From Zoroaster sp. YZ-2022 (taxonomy: Eukaryota; Echinodermata; Asteroidea; Forcipulatida; Zoroasteridae), in NCBI GenBank assembly GCA_029582265.1, contig CM055820.1:17380485-17444484 (forward strand): a DNA stretch of 64,000 bases, given 5' to 3'. Numbering within the stretch: position 1 is the stretch's first letter; each line of letters opens with the position of its first letter. The position numbers and the translations under genes were made by a program. Under the pieces are notes generated by a model, which was not told the DNA's origin, searched no databases, and saw only the letters and a program-made list of their open reading frames with translations. Of this stretch, positions 22,501-34,500 are shown piece by piece.

Positions 22501-25500
22501 CCTTATTATGAGTGCACATTCTTGGGTCATTCCACCAGGTTGGGCAAGCTTTGTGACACGGTGTCCTTGTTACGTAGGTAGATGTACCATTCGTTATCCT
22601 TATTATGAGTGCACATTCTTGGGTCATTTCACCAGGTTGGGGCAAGCTTTGTGACACGGTGTCCCTGTTACGTAGGTAGATGTACCATTCGTTATCCTTA
22701 TTATGAGTGCACATTCTTGGGTCATTCCACCAGGTTGGGCAAGCTTTGTGACACGGTGTCCTTGTTACGTAGGTAGATGTACCATTCGTTATCCTTATTA
22801 TGAGTGCACATTCTTGGGTCATTCCACCAGGTTGGGGCAAGCTTTGTGACACGGTGTCCCTGTTACGTAGGTAGATGTATCATTCGTTATCCTTATTATG
22901 AGTGCACATTCTTGGGTCATTCCACCAGGTTGGGGCAAGCTTTGTGACACGGTGTCCCTGTTACGTAGGTAGATGTACCATTCGTTATCCTTATTATGAG
23001 TGCACATTCTTGGGTCATTCCACCAGGTTAGGGCAAGCTTTGTGACACGGTGTCCCTGTTACGTAGGTAGATGTATCATTCGTTATCCTTATTATGAGTG
23101 CACATTCTTGGGTCATTCCACCAGGTTGGGGCAAGCTTTGTGACACGGTGTCCTTGTTACGTAGGTAGATGTATCATTCGTTATCCTTATTATGATTGCA
23201 CATTCTTGGGTCATTCCACCAGGTTGGGCAAGCTTTGTGACACGGTGTCCTTGTTACGTAGGTAGATGTATCATTCGTTATCCTTATTATGAGTGCACAT
23301 TCTTGGGTCATTCCACCAGGTTGGGGCAAGCTTTGTGACACGGTGTCCCTGTTACGTAGGTAGATGTACCATTCATTATCCTTATTATGAGTGCACATTC
23401 TTGGGTCATTCCACCAGATTGGGCAAGCTTTGTGACACAGTGTCCTTGTTACATAGGTAGATGTACCATTCATTATCCTTATTATGAGTGCACATTCTTG
23501 GGTCATTTCACCAGGTTTGGGTAAGCTTTGTGACACGGTGTCCTTGTTACGTAGGTAGATGTACCATTCATTATCCTTATTATGAGTGCACATTCTTGGG
23601 TCATTTCACCAGGTTGGGGCAAGCTTTGTGACACGGTGTCCCTGTTACGTAGGTAGATGTATCATTCGTTATCCTTATTATGAGTGCACATTCTTGGGTC
23701 ATTCCACCAGGTTGGGGCAAGCTTTGTGACACGGTGTCTCTGTTACGTAGGTAGATGTATCATTCGTTATCCTTATTATGAGTGCACATTCTTGGGTCAT
23801 TCCACCAGGTTGGGGCAAGCTTTGTGACACGGTGTCCTTGTTACGTAGGTAGATGTACCATTCGTTATCCTTATTATGAGTGCACATTCTTGGGTCATTC
23901 CACCAGGTTAGGGCAAGCTTTGTGACACGGTGTCCCTGTTACGTAGGTAGATGTATCATTCGTTATCCTTATTATGAGTGCACATTCTTGGGTCATTCCA
24001 CCAGGTTGGGGCAAGCTTTGTGACACGGTGTCCTTGTTACGTAGGTAGATGTATCATTCGTTATCATTATTATGATTGCACATTCTTGGGTCATTCCACC
24101 AGGTTGGGCAAGCTTTGTGACACGGTGTCCCTGTTACGTAGGTAGATGTATCATTCGTTATCCTTATTATGAGTGCACATTCTTGGGTCATTCCACCAGG
24201 TTGGGGCAAGCTTTGTGACACGGTGTCCTTGTTACATAGGTAGATGTATCATTCGTTATCCTTATTATGAGTGCAGATTCTTGGGTCATTCCACCAGGTT
24301 GGGGCAAGCTTTGTGACATGGTGTCCTTGTTACATAGGTAGATGTACCATTCATTATCCTTATTATGAGTGCACATTCTCAGTAGGCTTGGGCGGTTCCG
24401 GCGGGTATTGAGAATCGGAACCGCGGTTCCACTCTTTTAAAGAACCGGGTACCTGCAAGAGTCGGAACCAAGTCCTTCAAATACCCGGTTCCCAGAGTCG
24501 CGGCTCTAGTAAAATACCAGAGTCCCAGAGCCGGCTGGGAGTTGAGTCCCAGAGCCGGCTGGGAGCCGGCTCCAGCAAAATACCTGACACTTGAGGACCA
24601 ACTCGGCTCCAATTGAAATACCTGGTTGTCTGAGCTCCAACTCTAGAGCCGAGAACCGGCTCCAGTCAAAATACCCGATTCTCTTTGATGAGCGACCGAC
24701 AAAATGTAACTCTAAACTACAGCAAACTTATGAAGGCGCCACGCACGCAACTGATGCAAACCGCAATGTCTGTGCATTAGTAGTATGCATTGTGTATCAC
24801 TGAGTTGTTTATAAATTGGCTCCATAACATCGATACTTTGGTTATGGAGATGTTGTTAAAAATGTTGACAGCACATGTCTTGAGAAGTGGAGTAATCAAG
24901 GTGGCCCCGTAATATGGATAATCATTTGGCGGATCCAGGGGGGGGGGGGGGGGGGCTGTAGCCCCCCAAAAATCGTTTTAAAAAAATTTTTAAAAAAAGA
25001 GAAAAAGACAGAGGGGGAGCGGAGGGGAGAACGCACTCTCATTTCCCCCTCACTGTGCTTTGTTTTTCTCTCCCTTTGATTATTTCATTGTAATTTTTGT
25101 AGTACTGAAAAATAATTGTTTTTGATTCTCAGGCCCTCCCCCCCCCCAAATTTTTTGTTTCTGGATCCGTCCATGATAATCTTGTGAAGAAGTTAGTCAT
25201 GTTGCTAGTGTTCTTTCAATAGGTATGGACGGTAGTCTGGTACCTTGTGTATAGGGGGTGGTACATATGCTTAATTGTTCCAACCCCTGAAGTATGTGCA
25301 AAGCCATGGCATGTACACAGCACGGCTTTTAACATTGTTTGCTAACGGTAGGATGTTGTCCTCTTTCGGCTGCTCCCGTTAGGGGTCGCCACAGCGGATC
25401 ATGATCCGGCCGCATATTTGATTTGGCATAGGTTTTTACGCCGGATGCCCTTCCTGACGCAACCCTCCCATTTATCCGGGCTTGGGACCGGCACTAAGCA

Positions 25501-28500
25501 TGCACTGGCTTGTACATCCCCAGTGGCTGAGTTCAATTCGGCCCTCGCAGCAATTATGGTAAAGTGTCTTGCTCAAGGACACAAGCACCATGGTCGCGGC
25601 AAGGCTTCGAACCCACACACTCTGACGACTCAGCCATCAGAACACAAATCCAATGCACTAAACCGCTCGACCATGGCACCCCACTGTTTGCTAACGGTAG
25701 GATAATGGAAACAAATCTCTAACTTAGCGTAACGTTTCCATAAAGTTTTCTTTAAGTTTCTGAAACATATTTTAAATTAAACAACATTATCATCACTGCA
25801 TTTGCGGTTGAAACTTGAAACTCCTTCGTATCAGGGCGCAACGAAGTTTGAATAGACTGTATGTTTTATTATTTTCTTTAATCCTTATGTTTTTCTTTGA
25901 ATCTCTTGGAACTGGTTCCGACTCGGAACCAAGTTTTTTTTTGGAACTGAACCGGTTCCAGAAATTGTGGAACCGCCCAAGCCTAATTCTCAGTTCTTCA
26001 AACTAGAATGAAATCAATCCCTGTGCCTTGAATTGGAAGTTACAATTATGTTAATTAGGAGTCATAATAAGTGAAAATAAATGGTACATAATTTACCTAC
26101 ATAATAAGGGACACCTATCACAAAGCTTGCCCCAACCTGGTGGAATGACCCAAATACATACATAATTTATAAGAATGATGAAATTGTTTATTATGTAAAA
26201 AAACCAACCTGTGAAAGTTTCAGCTTATTTCAAGGCGTTGTTCATGGAAAAAAATAGTGACAATGTTTTCAGATTGTTCGTATTCATTCCAATATGGAAT
26301 CGCTTTCTTCAAATGACAGAAATTAATTTTGGTAATTATTTCACTAATTGTACTTTAATGATAGCACCTGAGACAGGGATATTTGACACCGTCAACTTCA
26401 CACTATTATCAGCTTCACATTACTTAGGTACAGTGTATGTAGTGGCTGTAACCCTCCTACTCACAGTCCATTTTGCCAGCGGGTTGACAGACCCACCAAA
26501 ACCCTTCATCTGTCAGTTTTTGAAAGGTGGAATAACTGTGTAGAACATATTACTTAGGTACAGTGTATATAGTGGCTGTAACCCTCCTACTCACAGTCCA
26601 TTATGCCAGCGGGTTGACAGACCCTCCAGAACCCTTCATCTGTCAGTTTCTGAAAGGTGGAATAACTGTGTAGAACATATTACTTAGGTACAGTGTATAT
26701 AGTGGCTGTAACACTCCTACTCACAGTCCATTATGCCAGCGGGTTGACAGACCCGCCAAAACCCTTCATCTGTCAGTTTTTGAAAGGTGGAATAACTGTG
26801 TAGAACATATTACTTAGGTACAGTGTATATAGTGGCTGTAACCCTCCTACTCACAGTCCATTTTGCCAGCGGGTTGACAGACCCTCCAGAACCCTTCATC
26901 TGTCAGTTTTTGAAAGGTGGAATAACTGTGCAGAACATATCACTTAGGTACAGTGTATATAGTGGCTGTAACCCTCATACTCACAGTCCATTTTGCCAGC
27001 GGGTTGACAGACCCTCCAGAACCCTTCATCTGTCAGTTTTTGAAAGGTGGAATAACTGTGCAGAACATATTACTTAGGTACAGTGTATATAGTGGCTGTA
27101 ACCCTCCTACTCACAGTCCATTTTGCCAGCGGGTTGACAGACCCTCCAGAACCCTTCATCTGTCAGTTTCTGAAAGGTGGGATAACTGTGTAGAACATAT
27201 TACTTAGGTACAGTGTATATATTGGCTGTAACACTCCTACTCTCAATCCATTATGCCAGCGGGTTGACAGACCCTCCAAAACCATTCATTTGTCAGTTTT
27301 TGAAAGGTGGAATAACTGCGCAGAACACATTTTCTATGTACAGTGTAGATGCATTCCCACACGGAACCGCTACACATCGCTTGCAAGTACGTTCTGCCTT
27401 TCAAAACCTTTCAAAGGGTTTTGAGGGATCAAACTATACATAGTATATACTTCACCCCTTGTACAACATTGGTAATTTTAATCACTCAAAGCTTACTTGG
27501 AGTAAAAGTTATGACGGTATCAAACATTCCTTGAAATATGTCTGTCCGAGGTGCTATTATCTAAAAAGAAAAATTAAAATCTGAAGGAGGTTCAACATTC
27601 TATGAGTAATTCTGAAATTACCAATGGAGAATTATAAATGAATTTTTCACTTTTCTCAATAATTTCACTTGGGCTTTAGTTTAATCTAAAAAAAAAAAAA
27701 TTTACAGTTAAAATTTTTTATTTTTTTTTAAAAACAGGTTTGTTTTCATACACAATTATTGATCTTCATTAAAAAAAATACACACAATTTTCTTTTATAA
27801 TGAGTCTTTTAAGGCAAATATCTGTACAATTTGAATATCGGAACATTTATTTATTATGAAAGAGCTGTCTTTCAATTTGTATCTCCAGTGAAAGAATTCA
27901 GCTACACGCTCCTGAGCGAAATGACGGATGGATTCAACGAGCAACCGTTGAGCGGCGGCGGTAATATGGTCGGCGAAGGGGGATTCGGCACCGTGTACCT
28001 GGGTAGATTTAGTGACGGGCACGAATGTGCCATCAAAAAGCTCAAACAGGTAGGCTAACTACATAGAGATCTGTTATGCAATAACCCTTTTCATGGTAAG
28101 ATGCACCATCCAGTACAAGACATTTTATCATTAACCCTACTTCACATGGAGGCCACTCCGATCCACTAAATTTCCAATATGTTCTTCACCAACCTTTAAA
28201 GCATACAAGCCACTAATGTCCTTTCCAAGTAATCTTACAAAATCAACCCAGTGCCACCCAAGGCCACTGTAAATAAGACCATCTCTGATTACATACTCAA
28301 CACACACTGAAGGCCATTACAAACCACATTCTTTAGTGGTTTTTGTATAGGTGTGTTTACAGTCAAAATACATGGTCAGGTTTACAGCTGGTTGTAGCTG
28401 GTTGTTTGAACATATTAGTATGGCCTGCAATGTATCAATGGGAGACCACTTTACCCTGCAATCTCAGTGGTGTGACAGTGCACAGAAGGGTAACCATAGG

Positions 28501-31500
28501 AGGCCACTGGTAACAACTGCAACAGCTTAGAGTGGCCCGAATGGGTTGTTTTGAAAATTGCTGCATAAATGAGCCCGTAATTTTCAGTCACTGTGTTCAT
28601 CATCTTAAGCTAGGGCACCAATTCCATGCCCCCGTCGAAAGTCTGCTCTGACCATGACAATATTGACCCTTTAATCTCATCTCATCATGTTTGTTTGTTG
28701 GCAGAGTGTTTTCCAGTGTTCTGATGCGGACGTGATGAAGCAGTACCAGAACGAACTGAGAATGCTGAAAAGGTTTGTGACAACAACGGGTGTGTGTGTG
28801 TTTGCTTCAGACAAGATCTGGATTGAGATCATCAGAGATGTAGTACTTGTACTCGTACTCGAGTACAATTTTCTGTACTCGTACTAATGAAAAAGTACTA
28901 ATGAAAAAGTACTAATGAAAAAGTACTAATGAAAAAGTACTAATGAAAAGTACTAATGAAAAAGTAACTACAAGTCTCCGATCATGTGATCTATCGCAGT
29001 GTGAAAACGTACGGAGCTAGAGATACATGTAGATAGTACACTCACTGGCCAAAGTATTGCAACATGCTCAAAATAGCACTTTACAAGTAACAGGTGAGAT
29101 GATCATTTAATCCGATATCATCGATCGTGTATTACATAATTTCCGAGCAAGAACAGTAAAAAAAAACATTGACTTCAAAACACAGGCACTTTCAAGAAGT
29201 CTTAAGTAGTGTAAATAAAATAAAATAAATTATTGTAACACAGTTCTCCAAATTGAACTTTGGGGATGTTGCAATACTTGGGGATGTTGCCAGTGAGTGT
29301 ATTAACACATGCCCAAGACAGTTAACATAATCGGATTGTGGCAAGCCTTTGGCGCATAAGGGAATAAAAGTTGGTCGCGCGGTCTTTCCCGCAGGTTAAC
29401 CCTAACTCCCTAGGCCCATTTGCTTACACATAACCTGAATCCTCCAAAATCCTTCAGTAGTAAAGCAAGCACATGACATGTATGCACACATGTGTTTCTA
29501 ATCTGTGATACATGGCCAGGGACCCTCCCTGCATGTATGGAGCAATAAACAGTGTCCACTGACCCAAGCACTGACCTTGCAATCACTACAACAAACATGG
29601 ATGTACATGTACCATGGAAAGGCAAGTATACCTAATAACCTCAATCCTCCAAAATCCTTCACTTTAGCAAAGAGCATGTAGCATGTAACCTCAATCCTTC
29701 AAAATCCTTCACTTTAGCAAAGAGGATTTTGGAGGATTTGGGAAGATTAGGCTTAATGACCGGTTTTGGGCAGCTGGTCACGGTCCTTATCGCAGCTGGC
29801 ACATATGCGCTGCTCTGATTTTGATAAGCCATGTCTTTACCATCCGCCCCCCCCCCTCACATGATGACATTCTGTCCAGTCAGATTGTCTAAACTGTCTT
29901 GGGCAGTGCTCTATGCGAGAAAGCTTGACCAGCAAGTATGCTCATTGAGCAGCAGGAAGCTGTTATTAGGCCAGCAAGGATGCAGTGATTGAAGTAATAC
30001 GAGTGTATTGCATTCGCATCATTGTAGACTCCTGGGCTAAGTTTGTGTATCTTCTGTCCAATATGTGTGAATTTGTCAGTTTGCTTTTGTCTGGTTCTTT
30101 TTCAATACAAACGACTTCATAATATTGAAAATTCGAAAACAAAATTGAGATGGGTGTTTATGAATGGGTGTAAAAGTTTGATGCTAGGTTGCTACAGCAG
30201 GATAACGACCTCAGGGTCGCGGCCGCCCGATACCAATGTTGTACCTTTCCTTTATAAAAAAATATTTCAAAGTGACATTTCCGTGTTCTACACGTGTGTA
30301 TGTCGTTGACTGCAGCTTAAAGCACGAGAATCTGGTTGAGCTCTACGGCTACAGTTTTGATGGGGACAGTCCCTGCCTCATCTTCCATTATCTTAAGAAC
30401 GGCTCGCTGCAGTCGGCACTCAGCAAAGACAGTTGCCTTGATCTGCCGTGGGAGGTCAGAGTTTGTGTGGCGCAGGGAACCGCCCGAGGTATCTGCTATT
30501 TACACAGCATGGACGTGGTTCACAGAGATGTCAAAAGGTAAAAGAGTTTAGGTAGTTTTTTTTTTTTTTTGGGGGGGGGGGGAGGTTGTAGAGCAATATG
30601 CGACCCCAAGGCTGGGGGTTTTTTAAGGAGAAAATTGATGTTTTATTGTAAACATGGAACTCAAAAATCAGCAGGAAGAAATGTTTAAATCGCCATGATT
30701 CCGATCCAGGTCATGATAATGGCCTTTTATCAATAAACCAGAACCAGGTCATGCTAATTACCTTGAAGCAATGAACCTGAACTACGTCATGCTAATGACC
30801 TTTAAGTAGTGAACCTGAACCAGATCATGCTAATGACCTTTAAGCACTGAGCTCAAACCAGGTCATGCTAATGACCTTTAAGCAATGAACCTGAACCAGG
30901 TCATGCTAATAACCTTCAAGCAATGAACCTGAACTAGGTCAAGCTAATAACCTTTAATCAATTAACCTGAACCAGGTCATTCTAATGATCTTTAAGGAAT
31001 GAACCTAAACCAGGTCATTCTAATGACCTTTAAGCAATGAACCTGAACCAGGTCATGCTAATAACCTTCAAGCAATGAACCTGAACTAGGTCAAGCTAAT
31101 AACCTTTAATCAATGAACCTGAACCAGGTCATTCTAATGATCTTTAAGGAATGAACCTAAACCAGGTCATGCTAATAACTTTTAAGCAATGAACCTGAAC
31201 CAGGCCATGCTAACAACCTTTAAGCAGTGAACCTGAACCAGGTCATTTTAATGACCTTTAAGCAATCAAACAACCAGGCCCCATTTAACGACCTTTTCCC
31301 TCATCAGTGCCAATGTTCTTCTTTCTGGGGACTTCACTGCCAAAGTTGCGGATTTTGGACTGATGAGGGCTATACCCGACGCCGCAAACAAGACACACGT
31401 TCTCACCAGTACGATCATCGGCACCAGCGTGTACATGTCTCCCGAGGCGCGATTTGGTGAGGTTTCATCAAAAGGAGACAGTTTCAGCTATGGAGTGGTA

Positions 31501-34500
31501 CGTTTTGGTGTCTTGTTGGTATACTTTGGAAACCTCCTTATTCATGTATATGTGTGTATATACAATACTAGGTGAAGAAAGTGTGACACACATGGTAAAA
31601 AATGAATAACTGTCGGGAATAATGCAGACACGTTTATTTCAATGTTTATCCCTTAAGCAAGCTACTTTAAAGGGGTAAAGATAGTTCGTCATGAGGAAGT
31701 CCACTTTTTTAGCATTCAAACTTATGTAGTTGCATCTCTTACGTATGTAACATAGTGTCTCTTAGGTGTATGGTATCACACAAAGGGTAAGTTCCCTTTG
31801 ACTTTGTATCATGTAGGTACATGTTTCACTATGAGCAGACAAGGTACAAACAAGAAAAATATTCTGATGTTTTTTCAGTTTGAGTTACATGAGTGAGTAA
31901 AAAGGACACCGCACATATACGTTACACCACATATTATAAATAACAAAAGTTTTTATCCAGATATTTTTACAAGAGCAATCTTCTATATTTTAAAGGTAAA
32001 GTTTGTTTATGACAATCACAATGTTTAATGACTGTTATCCAAATCCAATTTTCATCCAAAAAATGTTGTTAATCCTTTTATTTAACATTTGTAATAAGGA
32101 CACCAACCAGAAAACAACAATGAAATTATTCAATCCAAGGCATTTTTTCATCGCTATTTTACTATTCAATCTTATTCAGTTCAACTCCATTCAATTCTAA
32201 TTTAATTCAGTTATTATCTAATTCAATTTGAGCTGCTACCAAATTTTCAAAGTTTATGTTTGAGAATTAACGCTTGTAACATTAAGACACGGTACAATCC
32301 AGCATTGGCAGTCACCATAGAGGACAAAGTTTATGATAAATACAGTGTATATTAAATAATATCTTGGCTTTATGTATCAACAAACACCAAAGCCCGATGG
32401 CCAAACATCACGATGTAATTTAGCCATAATAACGCATGTTAAGCCTCGGCGGTTAATGTGTTCACGATCGTAATAAAATGGACGCAACACTCCAGCCGCT
32501 GGCAGCCTTTCGTATACAATAAAAAATCGACTTCAAACAAATTTTACATCATAGAGGACAAAGTTTATAACAAATATATTAAATAATATCTTGGCTTTAT
32601 GTATCAACAAAAGTCCCGATGGTCAAACATCACGATGTAATTTAGCGTCAGTTAACGGTTAAGTTTGCGATACGCACGTAATACAGCTATCTAACGGACG
32701 ACAACAATGTCACTACCTTTATCTTCATCCCCAGCTAGGACGCCGCAATCTGATTATTATACGTCTATATACAGGAACATTGGTAGTCGTTATCTGTGTT
32801 TACGTACATTCCGCCGGAAACCATCGAAACAAATCCAGATGAGCATAGCGCTGCACGTCTTTACGATCGTAATAAAATGGACGCCGAAACACTCCAGCAT
32901 TGGCAGCCTTCGACAATGAAAAATCGACTTCAAACAAATTTACGACATCATAGAGGGCAAATTGTATGACAAATATATTAAATAGTATCTTGGCTTTATG
33001 TATCAACAAACACCAAAGCCGATGGCCAAACATCACGATGTAATTTAGACGATTTTCATTTGGATTTAAATGTCATCAACGGACGAACACAGCTTGCCCG
33101 ACCGGACAACAACAACGCCACGACCTTTATCCTCGTCCCCAGGACATGCAATCTGATTATTATAATGGACTTCATACAGGAACATTGGTTGTCGTTATCT
33201 GTGTGTAATGCGTTCACCGGAACCATCGAAGCAAATCCAGACGAAAGGCGGCATGTCTTACGATCGAATAAAATGGACACGGAACTAGGACTCGCAAGTG
33301 ATTTTGCATTTTTCGTAATTAATTAAAACATCAAAAACTCAAAGTGTTACAAAGTGTCTCTTTAAAACATAATCTTTTTAATGAAAAATATTACTGTTGA
33401 TTATTATTTCGCTTGCAGTATTAGTCGATCACGCAAACGACGTAACATAGAAAGACACCATGAGTTACTTATCGATCGTTAGTAAGATCTTATTGATATG
33501 GTTTGGGAACATAGTTACAAATAATTTTCACTTTGGGGTCAGTTGTTGAGAGTCATAGTAGGTCATAATATTAACACAAGGACAAGTAAATTTCAGACAG
33601 CAGTACTCTCAGTTAATGGGATTGATTTAGATCATTTAAAAATGTCACATTTTTGTGTCTTTTTTTCAGATAAAAATACAGATAAAACATGAATAAAAAT
33701 ACTTTGAAAAATCACAGCCTAAATATATTATTTTATTTATCTGACTGATATGTAAGATAACACAACACAAGAAAACTGAGCCATAATAGTCTCCATTATT
33801 TTTTTTATTTGTACACAAACATTTTTTTCAAAAATCTCTCCAGTATCAAAAACTAACACATATGTGACCCCGCACGGCGAAACCCGCAAAAAGTCACTGA
33901 ACCCCAATCCAAGATACAGCCAATTTTCAACCAATGAGGTGTTATACGACCTTTTGGGGTTTTTACTGATTATAGTTCCCAGATGTTTATTTAACAATTT
34001 CCTGCAAACAAAATTACTGAAATCGATTTAGAAGTGTGTTTAAAAGCGAAATTCCGAGCACCATTTTGCGGTTGTTAGTGCAGTTTTTTCAAAAACTATC
34101 TTTAAATGTGTTTTTCTCGAAATCTTAATTTCATTGTTTTTCGACTTTCAAAGTCCATAACTTTTCAACAGAATGCATGATGGATACAATTTTTTCACCA
34201 TTGAAAAGCTAAAGAGTTGCCCTTTCATATGATACCAATAACTCATTTTTTATTTCTGGGACGTTTTTGTGGAGTTTGTCATGCTGGGTCACATATTATT
34301 ATTAGTGACATAAAACCCCTAGATACACTGTTGGTAATCTCGAAAAACATAAATGATCACAGTTTAAGTAAAAGTTACTTAGTGTAAAGTTGATGATAGG
34401 ATTTATGCAACCTCCGCGCTACAGATTAACCCTCCTACTATCAAAAACAGTCAAAATGTTGATATACTTGCCAAGGTATATCTAGTGCACTTAAAAGTCA

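Larger units (their letters stand above)
24383..25985. mobile_element. hAT-like element, 1.6 kb, in the satellite element
   Basis: Inverted ends TAGGCTTGGGCGGTTCC and GGAACCGCCCAAGCCTA; perfect 8-bp target duplication ATTCTCAG at 24375-24382 and 25986-25993. GGTTCC/GGAACC motifs fill both subterminal regions. No transposase frame. Confidence 0.9.
22231..26150. mobile_element. Long-TIR element with a satellite array at one end
   Basis: Left end GGTCATTCCACCAGGTTAGG and right end CCTGGTGGAATGACC (26136-26150) are inverted over about 60 bases, both containing CAAGCTTTGTGA or its complement. The left end is multiplied into the array 22231-24376. The rest includes a hAT-like element with a SINE and a MITE. 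All of it lies in IRAK4 intron 4. Confidence 0.65.

Noticed and set aside
22231..24376. Direct repeats resembling a CRISPR array
   Set aside because: Units are contiguous 98-mers without unique spacers, in an intron of a eukaryotic gene. It is a satellite.
22331..24376. Open frames of 60-170 codons on the minus strand (repeating NKDNEWYIYLRN)
   Set aside because: They only read the satellite; the frame breaks when the unit is 97 rather than 98 bases. No start context or domain.
19226..27888. Idea that exon 3 joins exon 5 directly
   Set aside because: Phases 2 and 1 do not fit; exon 4 at 22040-22134 repairs this exactly.
31227..31460. 77-codon frame overlapping IRAK4 exon 8
   Set aside because: Different frame from the kinase; exon 8 is fixed by phase and by the DFG and SPE motifs.
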